Shown: piece by piece, positions 54,201 to 63,960 of the stretch
Numbering within the stretch: the first letter of the stretch is position 1
Layout: every line of letters begins with the position of its first letter
DNA from: Cylicocyclus nassatus
Taxonomy: Eukaryota > Nematoda > Chromadorea > Rhabditida > Strongylidae
Length of the DNA stretch: 64,000 nucleotides
Assembly (NCBI GenBank): GCA_958299035.1
Contig: CATQJL010000112.1
Span: forward strand, 5,006,123-5,070,122
Direction of reading: 5' to 3'
The notes under the pieces: generated by a model
Told to the model about the DNA's origin: nothing
Seen by the model: only the letters and a program-made list of their open reading frames with translations
The model's database searches: none
Translations under genes and position numbers: made by a program

Positions 54201-56427
54201 ATTCAACCGTCTGCCATTTGGTGTGACGGCTTCGCCTAGTATTTTAAACATGACAATACTAGCTTATCTGAATGAAAAGAACACACCTCTTTCACAAGAA
54301 ATCGCTCAAAGGTCAACTTCTGCTCTCATCACACTGATGCTGCTAATGCTGATCGATCCTATATCCGCATCAAAGCAGCTTCATATCAACTGCACAGATG
54401 GCACAGTACAAATTACCCCTCCACCAGGGAAATTCGAACTATGTTTCGATAACCATTGCAAATCCTTCGCTGCAAATACAGAAGAGATGCAGTTTATGCT
54501 TCCTACATCAGCACTGCATCGCATGGTAAACGTACAGATGCGACATACTTCCACAGTTGGCACAATCACGGAAGTCAAAAAATGCCATCCTCCAGATCTA
54601 TGCGAAAATATGTCCAGCATACTAAGCAAAGACCTTATAGGAAACCCGCATTGCTGGCCATTTGGGGCCATCGTCACAGTAGCGCTAATCTTATACTTCG
54701 GAACAATCATTCCCATGGTCATGATATGGAGCATTTGCGCTTACACACATCGTAACATAAGCGAGAGTTTGGACGAACCCCAACAAGAGTTGTACACCTT
54801 CCACCCAATCCCTCTAACCAAACGTACAGCAATTGCAATCATGCTGATAACACTAACCGGGATAACAGAAGTGTCCGCTTGCCAGCATATACATATGCGC
54901 AAAACGGTAGAGATGGTATGCAAATCAAGAGGAGAATGTACCTACACATTCAGCGAAGAAATCATATTTGATAAACTACATAAAGAAATCTGCATACAAA
55001 TTCGACATGCCAATACGATTGTAGGTATGATAAAACTAAGAAATGAACCCATGCAGCTAGTGTGTAAGAAAGAATCGCTCTTCTTTACTAGAAGCACGAA
55101 AGTCAATTTCTATCGCACGACTAGATGCGCTCAGATGGGATCATGTCTACAAAATGCATGCAATAACATTCTGCCCAATGCTACTATACCAGAGTTAGCA
55201 ATGGCATCAAATTACCCAGGTTATCTCGCATGTGATCAGACATGCGGCGGCATCGCCTGCGGGTGCTTATTGCCCCTGCCCGCATGCTCATTTCTTCGCC
55301 TCGCGCAAGTTCCAAAAAGTAGGTCAGTCTACGAAGTCGTTCGCTGCATCGAATGGGCCGCCGCAGCGGAGATAGCAATCGATATCACAATGTATCACAG
55401 GGGTGTACAAAAATCGATAAGCCTACAGCCGTATGTGAGTCAGAATATAAGCGGGATATCCATAACGGTGATTTCCATCCAGAAACCGCATTTTCCTCTT
55501 ATGGATAGAAGATTTGCTATTTCCAAAAACGAAGGCCTGATTTTACCTGAAGGACACATCATTCCTGTTGAATGCGATTCAAAAGAACAAGCATTAGAGA
55601 GATTTTCGAAATGCGAAAATCGTATGATCTGCATATGCGAAAATCTCAAAGCCCCAAAAGCATGTAAATGCCCTCCGCATTCCATTTCGAGTCTTCAAAA
55701 AGATGTCACCAACATCTTGCCAATCACAACTCCATTCACAAACATCCGCTTAGAAAATGAAGAGGTAAACGCATATTCCTATGAAGGCGAAATGACCGTC
55801 ATGCTGGAGTCCAATCTGTTGGTAAACAGTTCTAATTACATCATTGAACAGCCTTGCAATATGACCCTGATAGCACTGAAAGGATGTTACAATTGCTTAG
55901 AGGGAGCTCAATTACAGATAGCATGTTTTACTCAGATACCCTCTTGGGCAACAGTTCAGTGCGAGACGCAAGTGTTTTCGATTGAATGCGGTGATAACAA
56001 CACAATCAATACTGTATCAATGGAGTTCAGCAACGCATTAATCCTACAGAAATGTCACACGATCTGCAATGGTCAAGATGTGGCATTTGAATTACGAGGG
56101 ACACTCAATTACCACCCTCGAAGCAAAAGGAGTACTGTGTTTCCCGAAGAAAACAATCAACACACTCCAAATTCAATTACAGATTTTGACTTACCCGACC
56201 TTCAACCTCTTCTAAAAACCATGTCCGAGCACTGGAAGTTAGCTATCGGGACATTCGCTACGGTTACCATGCTCATCGGCATGACATACCTATTTGGTCC
56301 AACAGCAATACTGCTAGTATTCAAAATTGTGATAAACATACTCACAACAGTTATACGCATCGCTATCCTCATTGCAAAAACACTTTTCGAATGCTTCATC
56401 AAGTGCTTAGCAAGCCAACAGCATTAA
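51289..56427 (+). CDS. fused Gag-protease-partial RT-Env polyprotein of BEL/Pao element
   Basis: Single 1712-codon frame. Residues 1-140 form a lysine/glutamate-rich coiled-coil part of Gag. About 215-390 is the DUF1759-type Gag region (LPRFWGDEEEFPEFWAVYE). Three zinc knuckles lie near 423, 455 and 473 (CX2CX4HX4C twice, CX2CX3HX4C once). An aspartic protease motif FDTGAQ is near 591. RT starts near 840 with FDASSKQRGQLSLNDVIF (888), CDIEAAFTQIRL (929) and LPFGVTASPSILN (975). The frame then passes at about residue 1005-1010 straight into a hydrophobic leader and a cysteine-rich envelope resembling phlebovirus Gn/Gc glycoproteins, as in nematode BEL elements such as Cer7 and Tas. Membrane segments lie near 1126-1150, 1180-1195 and 1650-1700. 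The YxDD box, RNase H and integrase are missing. Confidence 0.95.
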   Translation: MALFFFKRPIAQSAKTLQMLLQKFAPYKEELTLQESDDENYETCLGSINLITGSIQSIQQSRDALQVLLDRLQNKWEDSKTRLSKKEMEKELEELEKETKCMENIAKANEMILILGTRLTEARNHAERLSRKLGTTLPKTFHPNITETSSGSNIVENSDEVINPNDAAWLSEDSSDSTRVPESSRAVLEESSRAVVEEGSSRAVVEEDVICRTLKPSAMQLPRFWGDEEEFPEFWAVYETLVHQSKVLSTVEKILLLRDSLKGRAEMAVKGIQLIPQNYTWMVETLKKKYGNKPVNRAKIVQKLINLPPAKNTADGCSHTFDKIRMLINQMISAGQDVPKLTDAMWTEKILEKFPYSIVKNVLLALQGKEEVKVEEVLDQIENEINAKKYVESRLQFHSKSEHQESKRHQATERGNYPKDEKKCIFCASADHFSANCRAITDVERKRKVITDSKRCWKCFSNQHRSNQCNKPDCPVCGRMHHSTLCFPNSRRSGNTVNQSTSRANRFGNPQNSSKRPPAVEPRTGQGLWRNRTDQEVPRNEMNNFHKEEVPNTSPQQSTATKYKKDQIVLMTAEANLWSNRTQKFERVLVIFDTGAQRTLINETIAHEFDLHKQSSDICTMSGIGGHIEKFKTFHVPIKISTVFGKEIELIVRTKPVITKGYPSARLMEQDKQFLQEHEICLCNPRIRGEHQDPQILIGLDYYYDFVLSSNNTRLPSGLYVAKTVLGPILHGRGAIAPELPGEDVSHALTLIEDSNELEMLQKIFELDGLGISTDEFSTSEKTFQYYQNYSKKISFEGGVVTAPFPLKDNVIDLADNYAIAYRRLEFLQRQLAKSPSQSSCYTNMLDKYLANGIIEKATYQIENSAGIYYMPHSGVWKNSATKPLRIVFDASSKQRGQLSLNDVIFTGESFVNKIHDILIRSRFSKFMLTCDIEAAFTQIRLTSEHKDLCRFLWVKDIKLRPTKDNLIVYRFNRLPFGVTASPSILNMTILAYLNEKNTPLSQEIAQRSTSALITLMLLMLIDPISASKQLHINCTDGTVQITPPPGKFELCFDNHCKSFAANTEEMQFMLPTSALHRMVNVQMRHTSTVGTITEVKKCHPPDLCENMSSILSKDLIGNPHCWPFGAIVTVALILYFGTIIPMVMIWSICAYTHRNISESLDEPQQELYTFHPIPLTKRTAIAIMLITLTGITEVSACQHIHMRKTVEMVCKSRGECTYTFSEEIIFDKLHKEICIQIRHANTIVGMIKLRNEPMQLVCKKESLFFTRSTKVNFYRTTRCAQMGSCLQNACNNILPNATIPELAMASNYPGYLACDQTCGGIACGCLLPLPACSFLRLAQVPKSRSVYEVVRCIEWAAAAEIAIDITMYHRGVQKSISLQPYVSQNISGISITVISIQKPHFPLMDRRFAISKNEGLILPEGHIIPVECDSKEQALERFSKCENRMICICENLKAPKACKCPPHSISSLQKDVTNILPITTPFTNIRLENEEVNAYSYEGEMTVMLESNLLVNSSNYIIEQPCNMTLIALKGCYNCLEGAQLQIACFTQIPSWATVQCETQVFSIECGDNNTINTVSMEFSNALILQKCHTICNGQDVAFELRGTLNYHPRSKRSTVFPEENNQHTPNSITDFDLPDLQPLLKTMSEHWKLAIGTFATVTMLIGMTYLFGPTAILLVFKIVINILTTVIRIAILIAKTLFECFIKCLASQQH

Positions 56428-56575
56428 GAGCATATCAAATTACTCAAACATACTATCCACGATTAGCCATTCCTCCTTGCAAGTAAACACATGTCCATAC
56501 CATCATATATACAAAAAAGTGGGCGGAGAGTAAGCTAGTATAAATATCAGAGCATCACTAAGTTCATCAACAATC
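56428..56575 (+). promoter_or_regulatory. env to accessory-ORF spacer with TATA-like box
   Basis: TATAAATA at 56539-56546 lies 30 bases before the ATG of the accessory frame. It could be an internal promoter. The distance would put initiation very close to the ATG. Confidence 0.4.
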
Positions 56576-56998
56576 ATGTCCCAACTCGACGACTTACTCG
56601 AAGATATTGATACTAGCCCAGCCTTTGCCCCCATCGCGTCTGCAATCCGCGAAATTCACCTACGTATGGAGTCCACCCACGAGTGCATGCTACGCCAACT
56701 GAGTTCAATCGAACTGTCTTGCAACGAGCTAGTCAGACGATCCGAACCACGTTCCCCATGTGCATTTTGTGATTTACATCAAAACAAAGATATGCACAAT
56801 ACCGCTAGATGCAGTCGGTTCCCGGATGCAGTCGGACGAGCTCTGCAAGCAGCACGGATCGGATTATGCGAAAGATGCTTGAAGGACAAGCATACTGACG
56901 ACTGCGGAGTGAGCTGTGTACATTGTGGTTTACCACATAACACACTCCTCTGCAGTAATCGTCAGCGCCCCGGCGGCTTCAAACGACGCCAAACGTGA
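56576..56998 (+). CDS. 140-residue zinc-knuckle accessory protein of the LTR element
   Basis: This intact frame lies between env and the 3' LTR. The N-terminal half is acidic and helical (MSQLDDLLEDIDTSPAF, then a Glu/Ser-rich helix). The C-terminal half has three Cys/His groups: CAFCDLHQNKDMHNTARC, CERCLKDKHTDDC and CVHCGLPHNTLLC. The last two follow the CX2CX3-4HX3-4C knuckle pattern, and the protein ends in a basic tail (RQRPGGFKRRQT). Spacing and the GLCERCLKDKH block resemble the knuckle region of BEL Gag proteins more than host zinc fingers. It may be a nucleic-acid-binding accessory factor derived from a duplicated Gag knuckle domain. A TATA-like box lies upstream. Confidence 0.75.
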   Translation: MSQLDDLLEDIDTSPAFAPIASAIREIHLRMESTHECMLRQLSSIELSCNELVRRSEPRSPCAFCDLHQNKDMHNTARCSRFPDAVGRALQAARIGLCERCLKDKHTDDCGVSCVHCGLPHNTLLCSNRQRPGGFKRRQT

Positions 56999-57029
56999 TC
57001 TACTACTCGCTTCTACCTTCTTCGCCTTC

Positions 57030-57150
57030 ACGCCTACTCCAACTCCATCGACTACAACTCCATCGCCCGCTTCAACTCCATCCACTACTACAACTCCATC
57101 GCCCACTCCACATCGCCTACAACTCCATCGAACTACCACGTCAATATCAG
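57030..57150 (+). repeat. ACTCCATCG tandem low-complexity tract
   Basis: Repeated CAACTCCATCG-type units of 9-15 bases give Pro/Ser/Thr-rich frames on the plus strand. The tract lies in the untranslated tail of the LTR element just after the accessory frame. Confidence 0.7.
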
Positions 57151-57211
57151 CAAGAAAGTGAAATCCATTGTTTTTACATGTTTACAATTTTTTTTTTTGG
57201 CGGCGCCGGAG

Positions 57212-57425
57212 TGTTCCTGATCCCAGGAACCCCTTCCCCGCGCCATGTGTTGTATCGCATCATACTCGCCATATGTTATCGCATAATACCCTTTGTAGCC
57301 TGACTCGGGCCAACCCCGAGGAGGGCATTCTCGTCTTGTGTTGGTCCGGCACCCAGCCGGCCTTTATGTTGAGGAATAACGATAAAGCTTTGAAAATTCC
57401 ACTGAACCATCTAGTAGCCACCACA
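57212..57425 (+). repeat. 3' LTR (214 bp)
   Basis: Identical to the 5' LTR. It is preceded by a T-run and the short purine-containing GGCGGCGCCGGAG, a weak candidate polypurine tract, and followed by the TCATA duplication. Confidence 0.95.
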
Positions 57426-57603
57426 TCATAGAAATTTTTTAGATGTTTCAAAAAAGAAAATACTTCTACTGCATACCGCACCAGGAACAATATGTTTATT
57501 GGGGAAACATGAAGAAGAAGCCTGTACTATACTGCGCGTTCAGTCGCAAGTAGCTGTGTATCTTCATCATCATTCGTGTGCAAGTTTGAGCACTCTAGGA
57601 CTC

Positions 57604-57741
57604 CATCGCGACAAGACAAGCGTTAGAGTTCATTGCATGCCGATCTTCTTATAAACAGTCTTGTTGGAGAACCATCACAACCGAAATGCAAGAAGATCGG
57701 CGTGCAATGTATTGTCACAGTCGTCTTGTCGCGATCAATCG
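57604..57741. repeat. hairpin repeat
   Basis: ATCGCGACAAGAC, then CATTGCATGCCGATCTTCTT on the left, is matched by the inverse AAGAAGATCGGCGTGCAATG, then GTCTTGTCGCGAT on the right. The arms are about 55 bp with a short loop. Confidence 0.7.
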
Positions 57742-60250
57742 CAACAAATCGCTTGAACTCTGCCCGAGGTCTTAGGCCTAAGACCTAAGCCATATCTCGC
57801 GCGATTCCAGTCGCTACGCGATTTGGCACAACAGTGACTCTTCGTTATTCGGTGTTAGTGCGCTGCCTTTGGTCAGAACTTGATGCGTTAACAACAACTT
57901 ACACAAGCTACCCAAATATGCGTTCGAGAAGCGCGCACGATAGATTTGTAGAAATCTGGCAAAACGCCAAGTCGCGTGAAAGTGGCGATTCGGCCAAATC
58001 GTGTGAGGTATGCCTTAGGGCTAAGACATTCCTCCCGCGATCCCAGTCGCGTCGCGATTGCCTACTCTCGGACATATGTTCCGACTACGCAGCGCACGAG
58101 CCTCCAACTGTGTGGTCCCGCCGCGTCTGTGTTAGATGGACGCGGCGACGAATCGCGGGCCATTTTTGGACGGGCACTTTCAGCAGGGAATTGTCGCAAC
58201 ATCGCTCCCACTCAGCTATGTCTCCGTCGCTAGTTCTGCACCAGCGATGAGCGACTCGGTAGAATGGCTTCTTATTTATGAAAAGTTTTGTATCTTTTCT
58301 GCTAATGCGAATTTCATTTAGAACTGTTCCATCTTATACAAAAATTTCGTGCATAAGAGAAGGATGGTCATCGAACATTCCTATACTATCAATCACTGAA
58401 TACACTCATGCGAAGTACATAGTATGGAATGCTTCCCATATGCCACTTCACCCTCTGTGTTACCATCTACTGTTCTCCCAATGCACTAACCATCTCCTAT
58501 TCTTGTTTTTTTCTATCACAAATGGTAAAAATGGTGACCGAATCTCAGATGTTCTTGCTATAATCTTTGGAGCAGAATAGATGTACATTGTCGGTTGCTC
58601 AGGCATATATGCATAAACGTTTGCAGATTGTAGACAAGAGCTCGAGCAGCACTCGTTGTTGAAATAGCCTACCAAAGTTTTACAAAGCCGAAAGCATGAT
58701 TTTTCTGCTACAGAGCTAGCGTATATGCCTACCAGTGATTGAAAAAGAACTCACAACTTTATGAACCAGTTGTCGATTTCATTGCGGTTTAAAGGCAGTG
58801 GCTCGGCAAATCTCAACCTAGTCAAATTTGTGCTTACTTGGGGTTTTTCAGTACGCTGATTCTGAAAATCCACTTTTGAAAGCTTGAAAACGGCGAAAAT
58901 GAGCGTTTTTTAATACCCTTCCCTTTGATACTGGACGAGTGGACCAAGGCCGATGACACTAAATCGTGGCAGGACCCAATGGTTATGGCGTTGCGGCGGG
59001 CAGCCTCCAATGGTGAGAAGGAAATTGCCAACTCGTCCAGATGCGTGTAAGATTGGCCTGAGCGTGTAAGTTTGAGAGCGATTTTCTCGGCAAGGAAAGA
59101 TGCTGTGCAACCGGGATTGCACTGTTTTCATTGTTGGGCGATAAGGAACCTACCGCGTTAAAATCCCGAGTTGGTGGATTTTGCCGACCCATTGCCTTTA
59201 GCCGTTGAACTTGCGCCAGTAGAAAAACGTTGGTAATGAATCCATATCCTTTCTCGTTTGATGTAATGTTCTCTTAAAGCATATGGCGCCACCTTCTATT
59301 CGAATTCTCTCGAATAAATGCATTTCAGACAATTTAGTGCAAATTCCCAAAAGTGCGTATAATGCGGGGTGGTGTGTGAGCGGCTACAAAATCGCTCTGG
59401 TATGTCCAGGAATCAAACGACGAGCTATTTTCAAGCTGTGAACGGTCGCCCAGGCAGTCTAGTCGCAGCAATCGAAAATCGTAACGACGGGGTCGCTAGA
59501 GGTATGCCTTAGGCCTTAAACTTTTCGGGATATTAGCATAATGTACGATCTCCTCTTCCTAACTTATCCTCAGCAAAGTTTGCGCTGAACGAGCTTTTCA
59601 CATGAGAGAAGAATAAAAAAATTAGTTCGACTTGTTTTGTTGTTATCTTAAGTTGTATAAAGCTTTAGCTCTTCAAAAAAACTCTTAAACAACTTAGACT
59701 CTGATCAGCAAAGAGGTGTAAAACATATGCTACTCTTCGGATTCTGCAAAGTTTAGAGTTTTTTCTAACTTTGTTTATCACTGGATCATAAGTAAATTGC
59801 TTGTGCAAAGCGGAAAGCCATCAGGATGCAAAAGTTTCAATAATTGCGAGCAAACCAGCAAATGGCGCGAACGATCTTAGGGGCCATTCCAAAAATTCAC
59901 ATGCTTTTTCTGAAGTGAAGTTCTGTATCATTGATTACTTACTCGTTTATTGTTATATGAGGACCGTGAGAAATACGAGGTCAATAAAGAAGTGGCCATG
60001 AGAAGCCCCATGCCAGCATCAGGTAAAATCGTGAATTTGAGACAAACTGCGTACTAGGCCTATTAAAAAATAGATATTGTTGTTCAGTCACTGGGATCGT
60101 GTCAGTTGCATTTATTGCAAATCATATCGTTCGCTGAAAGTTTAGTCAAGGGAAGATTTGTCGAGGTGCCCCATATGGCCCTCCCCGACAAAGGCAGCCA
60201 CCGCAAGCTCCTATCAGGCCAATCGCGCCATCGTGCGCATTTGCATTGGC
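57742..60250. other. repeat-rich intergenic stretch, no gene supported
   Basis: Blocks with CCTTAGG-type palindromes and GCGATCCCAGTCGCG-like sequence recur at about 57760-57830, 57995-58070 and 59495-59520, so these are copies of one repeat. Open frames at 57834-58250 run through them. Overlapping frames at 58834-59192 show no domain. Confidence 0.4.
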
Positions 60251-60252
60251 GT

Positions 60253-60716
60253 CCTCTAACAAGGGAATGGTCAGAAGTCGAAGTGGCCAATCCAAACAAG
60301 CTGCACACCATTCGATGCAGCATGGAACGCTGATTTCAAATCTGCCTTCCATATCTGCAGAGCGTCTTTGTAGGCGAAGTTATGAGCAGCTTTACTGCGA
60401 AAAAATCGTGCACAAAAATTGTGAGATTAGGCACACTATTGCCCTTTTAGCTCACCTTTGAGTACGGGCCATATGAAGAGACCTTGTTACATGTTTTGGC
60501 CGAACACTGAGCCGAGAATGGCTCTGTGCGGCCAAGTTTGACCTTTATACGCACGATTTCTTAGCAAAATAATGACCTTTAACGGCTTATAATTCCATCT
60601 ACAAAAGCGCTCTGCAGATAAGGAAAGCATACTTAGAGTCAGCGTTTTATGCTGCATCTAACGATATGTAATTTGCTCGAATTGGCCACTTCGATTTCTG
60701 ACCATTCCCTTGTAAG
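60253..60716. repeat. foldback repeat, about 185-bp arms
   Basis: The left arm (60253-60445) begins ACAAGGGAATGGTCAGAAG. The right arm (60530-60716) is its inverse, ending CTGACCATTCCCTTGTAAG. Shared inner blocks are TCGAAGTGGCCAAT, GATGCAGCAT and TATCTGCAGAGCG. The arms are diverged. Confidence 0.65.
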
Positions 60717-60719
60717 CAT

Positions 60720-62940
60720 TTAACTTCGTCTTTTTTACGGCGTTCACAAGCCATGGTGCTTAATGATGGATTTCAATGGAAAAGCTCATGAAAGTTGTGC
60801 AAGTTGAGAAATCTTCCTATATGTCGCTTGAGAAGATCTTACAGACATGACTTTGAAAACTATTATAACTTGCATTGAATGCTTTTCAGACACATATCTA
60901 TCCTGAATGTGCATACAAACGGAAACAACTAAAGGACGTTAGGGGCATTTTTTTGTCACACAGCAATTACGAGAAGCACGCCGTGCTAGTGATTCATCGT
61001 AAGGGTTTCTGAAAACCTAACTGATACACCTAGAAGTTATGTAATCAAACCCTTAATCCAAATCTAGATTCTTCAAAGAATGAGGGATCGCCTCACCTCT
61101 CATTACCTCGACATATCTTTGCAACGCTGACACAAATATACTTACATTGTGTGCTGGAAGATGTTTTTCGAGCTTTCGTCCTTCTTGTCTGTTATTTTCA
61201 GACCTACTTCATGTATTGCAGGAATCTCGGTGATATCATATCGATAGAGAGTGGTAGCCTATGACACTCGCACAGCTCCGAAATTTTTAGTGCAAAGTTT
61301 GTTCCAGATTAGTCCAGAAAAGGAGTTTTCTATCCAGAACATACCCACGTGCAGAACAGAATCTATACGGAAACTGCTAACATGCAGACGTATTCAGCTG
61401 TATATCCTTTCCTATAATATAAACACAAGGCCAAAAAACGCGACGGCTAGAGCTTCGATCCTGTGTATGGCTACAACATTGTCTTGAATAGAGCCAGTCG
61501 CAGATACCGCCGCTGAATGTTGGGACAGGCGGCAGTGTAATAATAAAAGAAGAGGGCGCAGACATCGAAGCGCAACGACAGAGTACAACGACACGCAGTG
61601 TGCGCCCTGTTGCTGTCTTTGCTGCGTTGAAATATGCAAGCATGTGATGGTGAAGAAAGTCGATACAGCCACACCAGTTAACTCGTTCACAAACTCACTG
61701 CACTGTTCATCCCGGCTGTATATTTATTCCACTAAGAAGGTGAGTGAGCATGCTGAGTACGAGTATATTAGGTTGCAAAAAAAGTTCCCGGGTTCGAGCA
61801 CATAAATCCTTTTTGAGAGCTGCAAACTTTGCCGCAAGGGCAATGTTATCTACAAGGCATGCTTACTTTATTGGGTCCGCACTTCATTTCGGGCCACGCA
61901 GTAGGGAAAAGGTCGACCTAAATCCGGCCTGTTAGCGCAGGGGTTCCTCAGGCACGAAGAAAACTGGAGAGCTCATACTCGGTGGTCATGTAGAACACCG
62001 CTGAGGCTGTCTATAGACTGTGCCATATCTTTATAACACAGCCTGTAAAAAATCATTTTACGAGAATTTGAAAAATCGGCCATTTTTGCACATTGAAAAT
62101 GCATTTCTCAGGTAATATTCAAAGTCTTCCTTTTTTCCATGGAATAAAATGAAACTTTGATTGGCAAATATGTTAGATAATGCCTTGCACATCTTTTGGG
62201 CCCATCACCGAGGAATGAAGATCCTCACAAAATCGACGCCAACTGCGAAAACAGGTACAGTCAAAGGCGAGTTCGAGAGCTTGCAATTTCTGTGCGCGCA
62301 TTGTATAATTCGAGCACAGCTGCGGTTTGTAGACACCCTCCTTATTCAAATCGACCTCCTCAAATGGTTTATTTCCTTCACTCCGAAAGCATGTTAGAAA
62401 AAGAAAAATTGTGAAGCTGTCATTGTTGCACAGAGATCCCTTTTATTACGGCTTGAGATCGATAGAAACTGGATGCGACTCTGAAACTCCGCTCCCCTAT
62501 ATGCTTCACGGTTGTGTTATGTGTTCTCTTAACATGTTAACAGGAGATTCTAGATAACGAGGGCAGTTCAGATTATGCTTCATGCGAAATATAACTGCGA
62601 TACATGATTTGATAAGGATGTATAGAGAAATGCCGAGAGAGTGATTGCGCGCATGCACTCAATAGGGATCCATATGGTTTGCATGACAGCAATGTAAACT
62701 GTTGACGGTGTCCGTAGTCAGTTTCCAGACTGTGTGCACTCTAAGTGCAAATCATTGAGCTTGCTCTGCTTGGAAAGTGCAAATATGGGCATGTCGGCAT
62801 CGTCGAAGATCACTCCGCAGTATAAAGAACATGCAGACAAGGGATCATGCGCGTGTCATGTACAAGCTCAAACAATGATTCAAAACTACCAAATTAGTAC
62901 AAATGTCTGGCCCCCAGTTGCTATCATAGATTGGCAAACT
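60720..62940. other. intergenic, one dispersed repeat copy, no gene supported
   Basis: A decayed copy of the GAATGTCTG-type dispersed repeat lies at about 61255-61435. A minus-strand open frame (61412-61690) and its overlaps have no recognised domain. A 120-codon open stretch from about 62700 reads into the tandem array and has a hydrophobic end, with no firm borders. Confidence 0.4.
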
Positions 62941-62944
62941 GCCG

Positions 62945-63960
62945 CTCTACTTTGCTTCCTACTGTGCCCAATGCTTCTCACAATAAGAATTAGTTTTCGA
63001 GAAGAACGTTATGATTTTAAAAGCATTTTGAAGTCTACTGAATATAGGATAATATAATCTATCAGTATTACGGGAATTCGCTGAAACCTCACTTTTGGGT
63101 GCTTTTACTTTATGAAAACATTGCTTTTGCCTCTGGAAACAAAAAACCAGCAGGAGCTACAATTTGTTGCGAGGAAAGAATCAGAACTTCATGCGGCAGT
63201 ATATTTCGCTCAGTTTCTAGGATTCAATGCTGGAACTTACAAAAACCTTCTAAAAACTTACTTTTGGGTTCTTCTACATTGTAAAAACATTGTTTTTGCC
63301 TTTAAAGGCAAGTGAGCAGAGGGAGCTCGGTCTGCTGGAAGAAGACTCAAGGGCTCCACAAGGGAACACATTTTTGCGAGCTAGGTGTTGATGTCAAATT
63401 TCAACGGCAACTTGCTGAACATTCGTTTTCGGCTGCTTCTACTTTGTGAACATTCTACTTTGTTAATGGAAACAACACAGTAAAAAGAGCTTGTCTCAAG
63501 GGAAGAAAAGTTTTAAGGGAAGAAAAGACTCAGTGAGCTTATGCGGCAGGACATTTTTGATATGATTATTTAGGTTTCAGCGCTGAATCTCACAAGAATT
63601 TGCTTGAAATCCGCCTTGGCCGCTTTTACTTTGCGAACTTCTGCTTTAAAAAGCAAAAAAAATCGAAGGGAGCTTGATCTCGAAGGAAGAGGAGTTCTAA
63701 GGGCTTCATACGGAGTGCATTTCTGCCAAGAATTTCTCATCAATGCTAAATCATACAAAAGCTCGCTTGAAATTTGCTTTTTGCCGCATCTACTTCGCAG
63801 AATTCCTGCGTCTGCTCCTAAATGCAGAAGAAGCAAGGGGAGCTTTTTCTTGAGGGAAGGAAGACCCAGAGGCTTCATGCGGCAAGACATTTTTGCTAAG
63901 ACTGTTCGGGGGAAAGTGTTGAGTGAGCTTTGGTCTCGCTTTAAGAAATCTTTGCGAGAC
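62945..63960 (+). repeat. diverged tandem array, unit about 165-185 bp
   Basis: Units begin with a GCTTTTACTTTG-like motif at 63101, 63270, 63435, 63622 and 63786, with a weaker first unit at about 62945. Each unit continues with an AACATTxTxCTTT block, a GAAGGAAGA-like purine block, then TTCATGCGGCA and CATTTTTGC, and ends near ACTTGCTTTTTGGC-like sequence. Spacings are 169, 165, 187 and 164 bp. The array may continue past the window. Confidence 0.65.

Larger units (their letters stand above)
50861..57425 (+). mobile_element. BEL/Pao-type LTR retrotransposon with env, internally deleted
   Basis: Two 214-bp LTRs (50861-51074 and 57212-57425) are identical base for base, begin TG and end CA, and are flanked by the 5-bp duplication TCATA (50856-50860, 57426-57430). 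Between them lie a tRNA-primer-like site, a 5' untranslated repeat region, one 1712-codon frame (gag, protease, partial RT, env) and a 140-codon zinc-knuckle frame. The RT active-site box, RNase H and integrase are absent, so the element could only move with help in trans. Identical LTRs show that the insertion is recent. Confidence 0.95.

Noticed and set aside
57834..58250. 138-codon plus-strand frame
   Set aside because: It crosses repeated GCGATCCCAGTCGCG blocks and overlaps two other frames, with no recognised domain.
60102..60352. overlapping frames on both strands
   Set aside because: They lie over the arm of the foldback at 60253-60716; there is no protein motif.
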